A DNA stretch of 46,468 nt from Candidatus Accumulibacter meliphilus (GCA_003332265.1 QPGA01000021.1:1-46468); one strand, 5' to 3'; counted from the stretch's first letter, positions 25,913 through 36,580 are shown. Notes: a model not told the origin generated them from the sequence alone. Program-made: numbers and translations.

Positions 25913-28900
25913 ATGCGCTCTCTTCGCTTCTGGCTTGCACTCGGACTCTCGGCGGTCGTCGCCATGGCGACCCTGGTGCTTGTTGCGGCCCTCCTCGGCG
26001 TGCTGCTGCCGCTGCTGAACGACCAGGTGGAGAGCAGTAACCGGAGGCTTGCAGTGACCTTGTCGCGACAGGTTGACGACTTCCTGCGCGGCTCGGCAGC
26101 GGAACTCCAACGTGTCGCTGCCGAGATCGAAGCAGTACCCGCCAGCTTCCCAGCGGGAACTCGCATCATCATCGACACCGAGGCCAACGCAGACGCAGCT
26201 CTGGAAGCGCTTTACATTCTCGACGCCAGCGCACGCGTCCTCGATGTTGGTCTGCCGCTCGCGCGGCGAAGTCGTCGCGATGACTTGCTGGGCCTCGACT
26301 TCTCGGCACGAAGTTTCCTTCGCGCCAGGGATTCGAGCGACAGTACGGTGTGGTCTGACAGCTACCTGTCGCAGCGTGGCGAGATCGTCGTTGCCATCAC
26401 CGTGCCGCTAGGTGGCCAGGTGCTATCTACCGTCAGTTCCGGCTCGATGCTGGTGGGTGAAATCGATCTCCGCCAATTGTCGGCGCATATCATGGAACTC
26501 GGGCACACCGCCGCCGTCCTGCCGATGATCATCGACCGTCTCGGGCAAGTCGTCGCGCATCCGGATGCTGACCGCGCTACACGTCAGGAAAACCTCGCCT
26601 ACCTGCCGCTGGTGCAGGCGGGTCTTGCCGGGCACTTCGGGACCGATCGTTTTCCGCTCGATGGCCACGAGCACATCGGCACCGTGGCGCCGATCGGCAA
26701 CTCCGGCTGGCTGACGCTGGTGGCGCAGCCGACCGACATTGCTTTCGCGACCATGCGTTCGACCTTGCTGGCGATAGCCGGAGGCCTTGCCGCGGCGCTT
26801 GCGCTGGCGGTGCTCAGTGCCTACCTCTATGGCCAGCGGCTGGTGCGGCGGATCGCTGACTTCGGGCGCCATGTACAAGCCATCGCCGACGGCGACTACG
26901 CGGCGCCGCTACCCTCCTCGCGCGCCACAGAGCTGGCAAATCTGGCCTTGAGCATGCGCCGCATGGCCAACGCCATCCTCGAACGCGAAGCGGCACTGGC
27001 CGCCTCCGAGGCGCACTATCACGCGCTGTTCAGCAGCGCACCGCTAGCCTATCAATCGATCGATGTCGCTGACGACCGGCTCATCGAGGTCAATGATGCC
27101 TGGCTGGCTCTGCTCGGTTACCGCCGCGAAGAGGTCGTCGGGCGCGAGATCGGCGAGTTCCTGACCCGCCGTTCCTTGCCGGTGCTGCGCGAGGCTTTTC
27201 CAGGCTTTGTGAGCAACGGGCAGATCGACGATCTGCTGCTCGATTTCCAACACCAGGACGGCAGGGCAATCCGGGTTCAGCTCAATGGCCGCATTCATCA
27301 GACGCCGCAAGGCGGGGCGCGCACGCATTGCATCCTCACCGACATCAGCGAACGCCAACGCCGTGACGAAGCACGACGGCGGTCGGCGGCCCTGCTCCAC
27401 CATCAGGCCGAACGGGCTTTGGCCATGCTTGAGCTGCCCAAGGCAGCCGAGCACATGGAGGAAAGCACATTTATCCAGCACGGGCTGGCCGTCGTCGAGC
27501 AACTGACTGGCAGTCCGGTTTCCTTCCTCTGTTTCGTAGACGCAGATCAGCAAAGTGTCGCAAGTGTCGCCTCGGTCTGCTGGTCGCAGGGCACGCGCCA
27601 CAACACTTCGCGGGCGCTCAGCGAGCAGCTTTCTGCCAGCAGGCTGGACGCTCTCTGGGACGAGGCCTTGGGGCAGCGCTCACCGCTGCTCTTCGACGCG
27701 GAGCAAACAGGCTTCACCAGCGCTCACCGGCTGGCGCTTGACGGCCTCGAACGGCTGATCGGCGTACCGGTGGTCGAGGGCGGACAGGGGCGCATGCTGC
27801 TTGGCGTGGCCAACAAGGCGCAGCCGTACAGCGAAAGCGATATCGAGACCAGCCGCCTGATCGGCCAGGATATCTGGCGGATCATCAATCAGCGTCGCGC
27901 CGAGCAGGCGCAGCGTCTGGCGGCAACGGTCTTCTCGGCAAGCACTTCGGCAATCTGCATCACCGACGCCGACGAGCGCATCGTTTCGGCCAACCCGGCG
28001 TTGACGACGATCACGGGTTACGCACAGGGCGAAGTCATCGGCGAAACACCAAGGCTGTTTTCCGCCGCACGGCAGAGCGACGACCCCGCCCGCGAGAGCT
28101 GGGCCCGGATCGCAGCCTATGGCGTGTGGCAAGGGGAAGTCAGGCAGCGCCGCAAGAACGGCGAGATTTTTCCGGCGTGGCTGACGGTTACCGCGGTCAA
28201 GAACGCTGACGCCAGGGTGACACACTACACGGGCAGCTTCGACGACATCAGCGAACGCAAGCAGTCCGAGGCGCACATCCACTTTCTCGCCCATCACGAT
28301 GCGCTGACCAGGCTGCCAAATCGCACGCTACTCGAGGATCGCATTCGCCGGGCGCTCGCCAAATCCAGGCGCGATGGCACACATACCGCGGTGCTTTTCC
28401 TCGACCTCGACCGCTTCAAGCTGATCAATGATACCCTCGGTCACGGCACCGGCGACCAGCTCCTGACGCGTGTCGCCGAGCGTCTCAGTAAAGTGCTGCG
28501 CGAAACAGAGACCGTTGCCCGGCTCGGCGGCGACGAGTTCATCATCGTCATTCCCGACGTGGCCGACGTCGAAAGCGTGGCGCTGGTTGCGCAAAAAGTG
28601 CTCGCCGTCGTCGCCGAGCCAGAGTTGATCGACAAGCGTCCGCTACACGTAACGCCAAGCATCGGCATCAGCATCTATCCGCAAGACGGCGCCGACGTGC
28701 ATAGCTTGTTGCGCAGTGCCGACACCGCGATGTATCACGCCAAGGAGCGTGGCCGTAACAACTTCCAGTTCTTCACCGAGGACATGAACCAGGCGGTACT
28801 GGAGCGAGTGTCGATCGAGAACGACTTGCGTATCGCCATTGTGCGCGGCGAGTTCGAGCTCTTCTACCAACCACAGGTTGACAGCCGCAGCGGCGAAATC

Positions 28901-29581
28901 ACCGGCATGGAAGCCCTGATTCGCTGGCACCACCCGCAGCGGGGCCTCGTCGCGCCGAATCGCTTCATTCCGATTGCCGAGGAAACCGGCCTCATTGTTC
29001 CGATCGGCGAGTGGGTCCTGCGCGAGGCTTGCCGGCAGGCGAAACGCTGGCACAACGCCGGGCAGAGCGGCCTGCGCATCAGCGTCAACCTGTCGGCACG
29101 CCAGTTGCAGCAGGGCGACCTCGGCGAGCAGATTGCCGCCATTCTCGCCGCATCGAACTTGCAGCCGCAGACTCTCGAACTCGAGCTGACCGAGAGTTTG
29201 CTGATGGACGACCCACTGACCGCCGTCAAACTGCTGCATGCAATCGCCGCCCTGGGCGTGCGCATCGCCATTGACGACTTTGGTACCGGCTACTCGAGTC
29301 TCGCCTACCTCAAGCGCTTTCCCGTTTCGCGCCTGAAGATCGACCGCTCCTTCGTGCGCGACCTGTCGACCGACGCCAACGATGCGGCCATCGTGCAGGC
29401 CGTCGTGGCCATGGCCGAGAGCCTGAAAATGGAAGTCATCGCCGAGGGCGTCGAAACCGTCGAACAGTTGCGCTTTCTTGCCGCGCACGGCTGCTTCGCG
29501 GTACAGGGCTTCCTGTTCAGCCGGCCGCTGCCCGCTGCAGAATTCACCAGTTTCCGCTTTTCCCTTCCGCCGGGCGGCTGA
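25913..29581 (+). CDS. Membrane-bound Cache-HAMP-PAS-GAF-PAS-GGDEF-EAL protein (c-di-GMP synthesis/breakdown)
   Basis: 1222 residues from ATG 25913 (TAGGA nine bases upstream). Membrane segment 1 is at about 6-33 and segment 2 at about 283-305. They enclose a periplasmic Cache-type sensor with an Arg/Asp-rich ligand region. A HAMP-like segment, PAS (about 365-480), GAF (about 500-665) and a second PAS (about 668-790) follow. The GGDEF motif is intact at 872-876 ([12 protein letters not shown]). The I-site ten residues before reads RETE instead of RxxD, so product inhibition may be weak. The EAL domain has EAL at 1000-1002 and intact [27 protein letters not shown] and VIAEGVET, so it may also hydrolyse c-di-GMP. 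The binding lipoprotein encoded just upstream may present a ligand to the Cache domain. Confidence 0.94.
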   Translation: MRSLRFWLALGLSAVVAMATLVLVAALLGVLLPLLNDQVESSNRRLAVTLSRQVDDFLRGSAAELQRVAAEIEAVPASFPAGTRIIIDTEANADAALEALYILDASARVLDVGLPLARRSRRDDLLGLDFSARSFLRARDSSDSTVWSDSYLSQRGEIVVAITVPLGGQVLSTVSSGSMLVGEIDLRQLSAHIMELGHTAAVLPMIIDRLGQVVAHPDADRATRQENLAYLPLVQAGLAGHFGTDRFPLDGHEHIGTVAPIGNSGWLTLVAQPTDIAFATMRSTLLAIAGGLAAALALAVLSAYLYGQRLVRRIADFGRHVQAIADGDYAAPLPSSRATELANLALSMRRMANAILEREAALAASEAHYHALFSSAPLAYQSIDVADDRLIEVNDAWLALLGYRREEVVGREIGEFLTRRSLPVLREAFPGFVSNGQIDDLLLDFQHQDGRAIRVQLNGRIHQTPQGGARTHCILTDISERQRRDEARRRSAALLHHQAERALAMLELPKAAEHMEESTFIQHGLAVVEQLTGSPVSFLCFVDADQQSVASVASVCWSQGTRHNTSRALSEQLSASRLDALWDEALGQRSPLLFDAEQTGFTSAHRLALDGLERLIGVPVVEGGQGRMLLGVANKAQPYSESDIETSRLIGQDIWRIINQRRAEQAQRLAATVFSASTSAICITDADERIVSANPALTTITGYAQGEVIGETPRLFSAARQSDDPARESWARIAAYGVWQGEVRQRRKNGEIFPAWLTVTAVKNADARVTHYTGSFDDISERKQSEAHIHFLAHHDALTRLPNRTLLEDRIRRALAKSRRDGTHTAVLFLDLDRFKLINDTLGHGTGDQLLTRVAERLSKVLRETETVARLGGDEFIIVIPDVADVESVALVAQKVLAVVAEPELIDKRPLHVTPSIGISIYPQDGADVHSLLRSADTAMYHAKERGRNNFQFFTEDMNQAVLERVSIENDLRIAIVRGEFELFYQPQVDSRSGEITGMEALIRWHHPQRGLVAPNRFIPIAEETGLIVPIGEWVLREACRQAKRWHNAGQSGLRISVNLSARQLQQGDLGEQIAAILAASNLQPQTLELELTESLLMDDPLTAVKLLHAIAALGVRIAIDDFGTGYSSLAYLKRFPVSRLKIDRSFVRDLSTDANDAAIVQAVVAMAESLKMEVIAEGVETVEQLRFLAAHGCFAVQGFLFSRPLPAAEFTSFRFSLPPGG

Positions 29582-29732
29582 CAGACCGACGCTCACCGCC
29601 CGCTTGATGGCCGTCTGCAGCAACTCTGGCTGGCCAGTGCGGTGGGTGGCGGTCACCAGGAGTGCTCCCTCTCCGACGCCACGGCCGGGAAGCCGGCCCA
29701 GGTGCCTATTCGTTGCCTGCGAACGATCCGAC

Positions 29733-31994
29733 CTATTCGAGCGGCGCCGCCAGAACTACCCGGAAACCGATGTCGCCATCACGGTCGTCGGGCGAGAACT
29801 CCTCACGCTTTCCCGTTCGCAGGTCACCCGGAAAATCGAGCCACGATCCGCCACGCAGGGTGCGCGAGATCTCGCCGCCGATCTGCGTGTTGGCAGGATG
29901 GTCGTACTCGTTCAGACACCACTCCCAGACATTGCCGGCGAGGTCGGCAAGCAGCTCTCCTTCGGGCGCGCCCAGCGGATACATGCCGACCGCCATGGTC
30001 CTGCCGGTGCCGCTCTCATGGCTGTTGGCACGGAGCGGGTTCCAGTCGCTCCCCCAGGGGTATTTTCGCTTCATGACGCCGCCCTGCGCGACCCACTGCC
30101 ACTCCCATTCGGTGGGCAGGCGAACGGTCTCCGGCCCGCTCAGTTGCCAGCGTTCGCTCAGCCAGCGGCAGAAGGCGACGGCGTCGCTCCAGGCGATGTT
30201 GATTGCCGGGTGGTTCTGGAAACCCCACCGCGTTTCACCCGGTTGTTTGCGCTGTACCAGCTTTCGCCACCAGCGGCGGTCGTGATAGCCGTCCTCAGCG
30301 CTCAGGAAAGCGCCGTACTGCTGCCAGGTGATCGGGTACCTGGAAATACGCAGCGGCTTCACCGTAAAGGCCTCGGTGGCGCGGCCTTCGAGCGTCACTT
30401 CCCCTCCGCCGGCAATGTCGATCCATACGATATCCGGCAGGCCTGCGCTGGTCAGCCCGACGCCGCGGCGTGGATCGCCCATCTGATTGAGACGCAGGCC
30501 GATCTCTTCGCGGCGATGATGCGGCGTCCCGTCACTGGCCAACTCATCGAGCAAAAGCAGTGGTTCGGGTCGCAGAAAGCGGTGCAGAGTCTTGTCCAGG
30601 CTGGCTGCGAGTGTGCGCCATGCGGCAATGCCGGAATCGCAAAAGTCAGGATCGGCCAGCGGTACGCGGTGACTGAGGTCAAGCAGCGCCAGCAGCACCG
30701 GCTTTTGCCGCTCCCAACCCCAGAGTAGCGAATCGCTTCCAGGCCGGTCAGCAGGCGTCAATCCGGCCTCTTGCACGACGAGCGGCCACCATTCCCTGGC
30801 CGCCATTTTCGCCTGCCGGCGCAGCGCCAGGCTGTCGCGATAGTGGTCGCACCACTGCCGCAAGCGCGGCCAATGGATGAGCAGTGTCTCGTGGGCGAAC
30901 TCGACGTGCTGATCGTCGGGGTCGGACAGAAAGCCCTGCCCGCGCAAGGCGTCGACCAGCCGGCTGATCTGCCTGTCGACGCGCAGGGGGGCAATCTCGG
31001 CCGTGCGCCGCGTCGGCACCTCGTCGACCACCGTTGCCAGCTCGGCAAACAGGCGGGCGCAAGCGAGTTCGAGTGCGGGCTCGCTGTCGATCAAACGTTC
31101 GATATCGGCGGCCGCGCTATCGACGATGCTCGCCAGCCCACCCATGCGTTCATAGGCCTGCAGGGTCAGTCCCTGTTCGGCGTCACGCTGCTCGAACAGT
31201 CGCTCAAGAGTCAAGGCGATCAGCGGTAGCGCGCCCCGGGTTGCTCCGGCTGCGACGATTAGTGTTGCCACCAGTTCGTCCTGCACTGGCACGCCACAAG
31301 CCTGTGCCGGGCCGTTGATGATCGCCTGCAACTGCTCTTCGCCAGTGACCGCTTCGAGGCTTACCAAAGACGCCCGAAACAGATCTTCACCCAGCCATTC
31401 CATCAGGCGAACGGTGAATTCGCTGCGCAGGGTCAGCGCCAGATACAAGCCCTCCATGTCGAGCAGAGAGCCAAAGAGCTCACGAAAGCGATGCGCGCAG
31501 GTCGTCGGCGTGTGCGTAAACAACTCTTCGAACTGGTCGAAGAGCAGAAGCATGGGATGCTTCCGCTGGCGCAGCAGATCGACGCTGGCGGCGGTGAGGC
31601 GCTCTTCGGACGCTCTCGACTCTCCGGCTTCCGCCAGCGCGCGGCGCAGGCGATCGATGGCCTGCTGATCGGCAGCCGTGTCGGCGACCGGGAACTCACG
31701 ACAAAGCGCGTCGGCAAGCTGCTGGAAAGGACTGCCCTGCGGCTCGCAACGCAGATAGCCGAGCTGGCCGTGAAGCGCGGCCAGGCGCGGCACGACGCCA
31801 GCGGCTACGAGTGAGGATTTGCCGGTACCCGAGCGGCCGACGACGCTGATCAAGCGCGTTTCGGCGAGGCGCCCCACGACCCGTTCGCTATCTTCGTCGC
31901 GCCCGAAGAAAAATCGATGCGCGTCGGGTTTGAAGGCGGCGAGGCCAGGATAGGGATTAATGGCGGGGGGAGGTGCGGCAGCGCTATGAGTCAT
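29733..31994 (-). CDS. STAND-type NTPase (nSTAND1) fused to formylglycine-generating-enzyme (FGE) domain
   Basis: 753 residues, cytoplasmic. The N-terminus NPYPGLAAFKPDAHRFFFGR is the usual lead-in of nSTAND1 NTPases. Walker A is GRSGTGKS at 53-60, and Walker B MLLLFDQFEELF has Asp153 and Glu156/157. A winged-helix/arm region runs to about 500 (FAHETLLIHWPRLRQW). The C-terminal 230 residues are an FGE/SUMF1 (C-type-lectin-like) domain: LRISRYPITWQQYGAF, RLPTEWEWQWVAQGG, DLAGNVWEWCLNEYD, RTLRGGSWLDF and the end IGFRVV. The catalytic cysteines of true FGE are not obvious, so a binding rather than oxidase role is likely. STAND proteins act as ligand-gated switches in signalling or antiphage defence. 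It is monocistronic and divergent from the hydrolase, with repeat copy C upstream. Confidence 0.9.
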   Translation of the reverse strand: MTHSAAAPPPAINPYPGLAAFKPDAHRFFFGRDEDSERVVGRLAETRLISVVGRSGTGKSSLVAAGVVPRLAALHGQLGYLRCEPQGSPFQQLADALCREFPVADTAADQQAIDRLRRALAEAGESRASEERLTAASVDLLRQRKHPMLLLFDQFEELFTHTPTTCAHRFRELFGSLLDMEGLYLALTLRSEFTVRLMEWLGEDLFRASLVSLEAVTGEEQLQAIINGPAQACGVPVQDELVATLIVAAGATRGALPLIALTLERLFEQRDAEQGLTLQAYERMGGLASIVDSAAADIERLIDSEPALELACARLFAELATVVDEVPTRRTAEIAPLRVDRQISRLVDALRGQGFLSDPDDQHVEFAHETLLIHWPRLRQWCDHYRDSLALRRQAKMAAREWWPLVVQEAGLTPADRPGSDSLLWGWERQKPVLLALLDLSHRVPLADPDFCDSGIAAWRTLAASLDKTLHRFLRPEPLLLLDELASDGTPHHRREEIGLRLNQMGDPRRGVGLTSAGLPDIVWIDIAGGGEVTLEGRATEAFTVKPLRISRYPITWQQYGAFLSAEDGYHDRRWWRKLVQRKQPGETRWGFQNHPAINIAWSDAVAFCRWLSERWQLSGPETVRLPTEWEWQWVAQGGVMKRKYPWGSDWNPLRANSHESGTGRTMAVGMYPLGAPEGELLADLAGNVWEWCLNEYDHPANTQIGGEISRTLRGGSWLDFPGDLRTGKREEFSPDDRDGDIGFRVVLAAPLE

Positions 31995-32037
31995 TTCAGA
32001 TCAAGCCTCAGGCAACATCCTGCGAATATCATAGGCC

Positions 32038-32146
32038 TAACGGTAATGACCTGTCGAGACACCCTGATGATGAAAACCATGACCGCTTCCTTGCACCTGC
32101 AGCGCACATTCCGGCTGGCACGCCGGAAGCGTTCGCCGGGCGGGGC
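32038..32146 (+). repeat. Mosaic intergenic repeat, copy C (5' and middle modules)
   Basis: It starts TAACGGTAATGAC, followed by CTGTCGAGACACC, a Met-like TGATGATGAAAACC stretch, the palindrome ATTCCGGC-tggcac-GCCGGAAG and GCGTTCGCCGGGC. It aligns with copy B over about 110 bases, but the 3' hairpin module is missing. It lies between the divergent STAND and hydrolase genes, so here it is in promoter space and not at a gene end. Confidence 0.78.
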
Positions 32147-32246
32147 ACGCGTGCGGCACGGCCTTGCCAGCACGCCAACGCAGTAAGGTCCTGGTCGTGG
32201 CAAGGCGACTTGGCCTATAGTGGCGGCTTGCTTCCGGAGACCGCTC

Positions 32247-33125
32247 ATGACCCCGCTTCGTAGCCCCAGGCAGCCCATTCTGCAGACCATTCATCGCCCA
32301 CCGCCTAGCCCTTCGCCCGCGAACCGGCCGCCACTCCTCTTCCTGCACGGTGGCTATGTCGATGCGCGCTCCTGGGATGCTCACTTCCTGCCATTTTTCG
32401 CCAGCCATGGCTACGATTGCCACGCCCTCAACTTCTCCGGCCACGGCGGCAGCGGCGGGCGCGAATATCTGGACGCCCTGAGCCTCGACGACTATCTCGC
32501 CGACGCCGAGCAGGTCATCGCCCGCTTCGACCAACAACCGATCGTGATCGGGCATTCGATGGGTTCCTTTATCGCCGAGCGCCTCCTTGAACAATCGCTC
32601 GCAGTGGCAGCTGTCCTGCTGGCGCCCGTGCCGACCAACGGCACCCTGGAGTCGGCGACGAAACTATTGCTGAAATACCCGAAGTTTCTTGGCGAAGTGG
32701 TCAATGTGACCAGGGGGCGGGTCAGTGCCACCGCCCTGCACATGATCAAGGAAGTCTATTTTTCGCCAACGACACGGCCGGAAACGCTGCTGCGCTTCGC
32801 ACAACTGGTGCAGCCGGAATCGGCACGGGCGATCTGCGACCTGGCATTCCTCGGCTGCTGGCGATGGTCCCCGAAGCCTCCATCCGCGCAGCCGGTGCTG
32901 GTCGTCGCTGGCGAACTCGACACGGTTTTTCCGCCGCAGCTGATCCGCCCGCTCGCCCGGCGCTGGAACGCCGAACTACAGATCGTCGCCGCTACCGGAC
33001 ACGCCTTGATTCTCGACGAGCACTGGAGCGATTGTGCCACGGCCGTGCTCGGCTGGCTCGCACGCCTCGAACAACGCCAGGCCGCCAATTCTGAGCAGAC
33101 CGAGGAGCTGGCCGGTGTCGTCTGA
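32247..33125 (+). CDS. Alpha/beta hydrolase
   Basis: 292 residues from ATG 32247, with GGAG nine bases upstream. Alpha/beta-hydrolase fold: oxyanion strand PPLLFLHGGYVDARSWDAHF, DCHALNFSGHGGSGGRE, and nucleophile elbow VIGHSMGSF with Ser104. The probable acid is the Asp of GELDTVFPP and the probable base the His of TGHALILDE. There is no signal peptide. The class covers esterases, lipases and peptidases, and the substrate cannot be told. The gene stands alone between repeat copy C and ppa. Confidence 0.92.
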   Translation: MTPLRSPRQPILQTIHRPPPSPSPANRPPLLFLHGGYVDARSWDAHFLPFFASHGYDCHALNFSGHGGSGGREYLDALSLDDYLADAEQVIARFDQQPIVIGHSMGSFIAERLLEQSLAVAAVLLAPVPTNGTLESATKLLLKYPKFLGEVVNVTRGRVSATALHMIKEVYFSPTTRPETLLRFAQLVQPESARAICDLAFLGCWRWSPKPPSAQPVLVVAGELDTVFPPQLIRPLARRWNAELQIVAATGHALILDEHWSDCATAVLGWLARLEQRQAANSEQTEELAGVV

Positions 33126-33234
33126 CGGCGGGCGCACTCCCGCCTGGACGGTGCCGCGGCCAGCGTCCTGCCACGGTGGGGCAGTAAGCGCTACGCCAAT
33201 GTCTTCGGGAAACACCAGCCGCAACTTTGGCGCG

Positions 33235-33240
33235 TATAAT
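33235..33240 (+). promoter_or_regulatory. -10 element of the ppa promoter
   Basis: Consensus TATAAT 33 bases before the ppa start codon. No good -35 hexamer is found at 16-18 bases upstream, so the promoter may depend on an extended -10 or an activator. Confidence 0.45.
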
Positions 33241-33272
33241 GGCCCCTCCCACAACCAGCAGAGAGAACTTAC

Positions 33273-33821
33273 ATGGGCCTAGATCGCGTGCCCTCGGGCA
33301 AAGCACTCCCGAATGATTTCAACGTCGTCATCGAAATCCCGATGCATGCCGATCCGGTGAAGTATGAGGTGGACAAGGAAAGCGGACAGGTCTTCGTCGA
33401 TCGCTTCATGTCGACCGCCATGCACTACCCCTGCAACTACGGTTACATCCCGCACACCATTGCCGGTGACGACGACCCCGTTGATGTCCTGGTCATCACC
33501 CAGTTCGCGCTGCCCCCTGGTGTGGTCGTTCGCTGCCGGCCGATCGGCATGCTGGCCATGGAAGACGAGGCCGGACAGGATGGCAAGCTGCTGGCGGTTC
33601 CGGTGGACAGCCTGACGCAAATGTATCGCGACATCGAGTCGCCGCGCGACTTCCCACAGGTCATTCTTGATCAGATCGCGCATTTCTTTGCGCACTACAA
33701 GGACCTCGAACGCGGCAAGTGGGTCAAGGTCGCCGGCTGGTTGGGCGTCGACGAGGCGAAGAAGGAAATCATGGAAGGCGTGCAGCGCTTCAATGATGCC
33801 AAAGACAAACCGAACTACTGA
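33273..33821 (+). CDS. ppa: Inorganic pyrophosphatase (family I)
   Basis: 182 residues; hydrolyses pyrophosphate to phosphate and pulls biosynthetic reactions forward. Family I marks are FNVVIEIPMHADPVKYEVDK, MHYPCNYGYIPHT with the catalytic Tyr, and the signature DDDPVDVLV with the metal-binding aspartates. KDLERGKWVKVAGW lies near the end. Length and sequence are those of the soluble hexameric bacterial enzyme. It is a single gene with its own -10 element and a terminator hairpin right after. In a bacterium with heavy polyphosphate turnover this enzyme would be important, but nothing in the sequence is special. Confidence 0.97.
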   Translation: MGLDRVPSGKALPNDFNVVIEIPMHADPVKYEVDKESGQVFVDRFMSTAMHYPCNYGYIPHTIAGDDDPVDVLVITQFALPPGVVVRCRPIGMLAMEDEAGQDGKLLAVPVDSLTQMYRDIESPRDFPQVILDQIAHFFAHYKDLERGKWVKVAGWLGVDEAKKEIMEGVQRFNDAKDKPNY

Positions 33822-33845
33822 GCGGTTTTATCCTTTCTTTGATCA

Positions 33846-33867
33846 AGGGGCGCGCAAGCGCCCCTTT
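33846..33867 (+). terminator. Hairpin after ppa
   Basis: Perfect 8-bp stem AGGGGCGC-gcaa-GCGCCCCT with a GNRA-like loop, followed by only three T residues. It lies 25 bases after the ppa stop and 6 bases before the nadE start, so it may reduce rather than abolish read-through. Confidence 0.65.
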
Positions 33868-33872
33868 CGCTG

Positions 33873-35495
33873 ATGCCTGCGCCCATGCCGCTCAAGATTG
33901 CCATTGCCCAGATCAACGCCACCGTCGGCGACTTTGCCGGCAACGCGGCGCGTATCCTCGATTTTGCCGAACGCGCCAGAGAGCAAGGAGCCGATCTGCT
34001 GTTGACGCCGGAACTGGCGCTCTGCGGCTACCCACCCGAAGATCTGCTGCTGCGCGAGGATTTCTGTGCCGCCTGCGCAAGCGAGCTCGACGCCCTGGCC
34101 GCCAGGCTCACGGGAATCGCCGTTCTCGTCGGCCATCCGGAACGGCGCGGCGACCGTTGCTACAACGCGGCGACGCTGATCAGCGACGGGCGGCGCGTCG
34201 CCACCTACCACAAGCAGCGGCTGCCGAGCTACGAAGTGTTCGACGAAGAACGCTATTTCGACTCCGGCGCAGGTGCGTGTGTGCTGACGCTCAAGGGCGT
34301 GCGCTGCGGCGTGAATATCTGCGCCGACGTCTGGGAAGCCGGCGCCGCCGATCTGGCCCGCCAGGCGGGCGCCGAGATCCTGCTGGTCCTCAACGCTTCT
34401 CCCTATCACATTGGCAAACGCGAGCGGCGTACCGAGGTCCTCCGCCAGCGTATCGCCAGTACCCGCCTGCCGGTGATCTACGCCAACCTCGCCGGCGGCC
34501 AGGACGAACTGGTTTTTGACGGCGGTTCCTTCGTCCTCGACTCGCAGGGAAGGCTCTGCTGCCAGCTACCGCAGTTCGAGGAAGCACTGGCCATTGTCGA
34601 CATCGTCGACGGCGAACCACAGCCAGGGACCATCGTTGCCGCGCCGTGCATCGAAGCCGAGGTCTATCAGGCACTGGTCCTCGGGGTGCGTGATTACCTC
34701 GGCAAGAACGGCTTCCCGGGCGCGATCATCGGCCTTTCGGGAGGCATTGATTCGGCCCTGACGCTGGCCATCGCCGTCGACGCACTCGGTGCCGACCGCG
34801 TGCGCGCAGTGATGATGCCCTCCCCGTACACGGCGGCGATCAGCCTTTCGGAATCCCGCGAAATGGTCCGCCTGCTCGGCGTACGCTACGACGAAATTGG
34901 CATCGCGCCGGCGATGGAGACCATGGCCAGCCTGCTGGAGGACCAGTTTGCCGGCCTGCCCGCGGATACCACCGAAGAAAATCTCCAGGCCAGAATCCGC
35001 GGCATGATTCTGATGGCCCTCTCGAACAAGACCGGTTCGCTGGTCCTGACTACCGGCAACAAGTCGGAGATGGCAGTCGGCTACTGCACTCTGTACGGGG
35101 ACATGGCCGGCGGCTTTGCGGTCATCAAGGACATCGCCAAGACCTGGGTCTACCGCTTGTCACGCTGGCGCAACACGCGCTCCGCGGTGATCCCCGAGCT
35201 GATCATCAGCCGTCCGCCGTCGGCCGAGTTGAAGCCCGGCCAGACCGATCAGGACAGCCTGCCCGCGTACGAAGTGCTCGATGCGATCGTTGCCGCCTAT
35301 ATGGAAAAAGACATCAGTCCACGCGAAATCATCGCCAGCGGCTACGCCGAAGCCGACGTGCGACGCGTCGTGCATCTGTTGAAGATCAGCGAGTACAAGC
35401 GACGCCAGGCACCGATCGGGATTCGCGTCACGCAACGTGGTTTCGGCAAGGACTGGCGCTATCCGATCACCAATCGCTACCGCGACCCTTACTGA
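33873..35495 (+). CDS. nadE: Glutamine-dependent NAD+ synthetase
   Basis: 540 residues; makes NAD+ from nicotinic-acid adenine dinucleotide, ATP and glutamine. The N-terminal nitrilase-type glutaminase has the catalytic triad Glu47 (TPELALCGYP), Lys114 (YHKQRLPSYE) and Cys150 (GVNICADVWE). The C-terminal synthetase has the PP-loop SGGIDS at 289-294, then TGNKSEMAVGYCTLYGDMAGG and the C-terminal RRQAPIGIRVTQRGFGKDWR. ATG 33873 is used; ATG 33885 is an alternative. A PII gene follows 86 bases later, a linkage kept in many proteobacteria; in Azospirillum, PII is known to bind a glutamine-dependent NadE and tune it to nitrogen status. Confidence 0.97.
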   Translation: MPAPMPLKIAIAQINATVGDFAGNAARILDFAERAREQGADLLLTPELALCGYPPEDLLLREDFCAACASELDALAARLTGIAVLVGHPERRGDRCYNAATLISDGRRVATYHKQRLPSYEVFDEERYFDSGAGACVLTLKGVRCGVNICADVWEAGAADLARQAGAEILLVLNASPYHIGKRERRTEVLRQRIASTRLPVIYANLAGGQDELVFDGGSFVLDSQGRLCCQLPQFEEALAIVDIVDGEPQPGTIVAAPCIEAEVYQALVLGVRDYLGKNGFPGAIIGLSGGIDSALTLAIAVDALGADRVRAVMMPSPYTAAISLSESREMVRLLGVRYDEIGIAPAMETMASLLEDQFAGLPADTTEENLQARIRGMILMALSNKTGSLVLTTGNKSEMAVGYCTLYGDMAGGFAVIKDIAKTWVYRLSRWRNTRSAVIPELIISRPPSAELKPGQTDQDSLPAYEVLDAIVAAYMEKDISPREIIASGYAEADVRRVVHLLKISEYKRRQAPIGIRVTQRGFGKDWRYPITNRYRDPY

Positions 35496-35548
35496 TCTGC
35501 GGCCGCGATGATCGCAGTGATCACTTATCGATGCCCTATTTCTGATAG

Positions 35549-35920
<372 letters not shown>

Positions 35921-35940
35921 GGAACAGCAGCGGAGAAACA

Positions 35941-36501
35941 TCAGCGCCGCTTGCTAGCCGCTTTCAAGAGCACCCACAGGGCGCCATCGCCGCCGTCACA
36001 GGGCGGCGCGTGACAGAACGCCAGCACATCCTTGCTGCGACCCAGCCAGACCTTGACCAGCTGGCGCAGAATCGCTTCGCGACCCGGTGAGCCGTGGCCA
36101 CGGCCGTGTACGATGCGCAGGCAGCGCCGGCCGGAAGCAAGTGATGCGCGAGAAAAAGGCCTCACCTGCTCGTGCGCTTCATGGCGGTTCATGCCGTGCA
36201 GATCGACATGCTCCTGGATGCTCCAGCGGCCTCTGCGCAGGTCACGCAACAATGTCCGCGGCAGCCCGCTACGCAGGAAGGAGTCGGCCTCGCCGAGATC
36301 GAGCCAGTCGTCGATGGCCAATGGCGCATGCAGCAGCTCGCCGAGCACCGCCGCTTCGTCGCGCTCGCGCTGACGCGGGCGTGGGCTGGGTTTCGGTGCT
36401 TCAAAGCTTACCCGATCGGGCTTGGACAGCGGTGTCGCGCCGTCAACCGCGGCCAGAAAAGCGGCCAAATCCTCGCTGCTCGGCTGCTGTTGCTGAGTCA
36501 T
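35941..36501 (-). CDS. Smr-domain protein
   Basis: 186 residues. The N-terminal 90 residues are charged and probably disordered. The C-terminal Smr domain (about 95-180) has the motifs VDLHGMNRHEA and IVHGRGHGSPG, conserved in MutS2 and stand-alone Smr nucleases. Stand-alone Smr proteins are DNA- or RNA-cleaving; related SmrB cuts mRNA at collided ribosomes in E. coli. The cellular role here is inferred. It lies downstream of trxB on the same strand with 79 bases between, and its end faces the PII gene with 20 bases between. Confidence 0.94.
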   Translation of the reverse strand: MTQQQQPSSEDLAAFLAAVDGATPLSKPDRVSFEAPKPSPRPRQRERDEAAVLGELLHAPLAIDDWLDLGEADSFLRSGLPRTLLRDLRRGRWSIQEHVDLHGMNRHEAHEQVRPFSRASLASGRRCLRIVHGRGHGSPGREAILRQLVKVWLGRSKDVLAFCHAPPCDGGDGALWVLLKAASKRR

Positions 36502-36580
36502 TGCAAAAAGCCCTGGTGGCGCCGGCCGCTACCCCCTCGCGCACGGAGTGTCGAATGCGACGCCGCGACGCCGCGAGGCC

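Noticed and set aside
29478-30728. A 416-codon plus-strand frame opposite the STAND-FGE gene
   Set aside because: Low-complexity Pro/Arg/Ser-rich product without a start signal; the minus-strand gene has clear Walker and FGE motifs.
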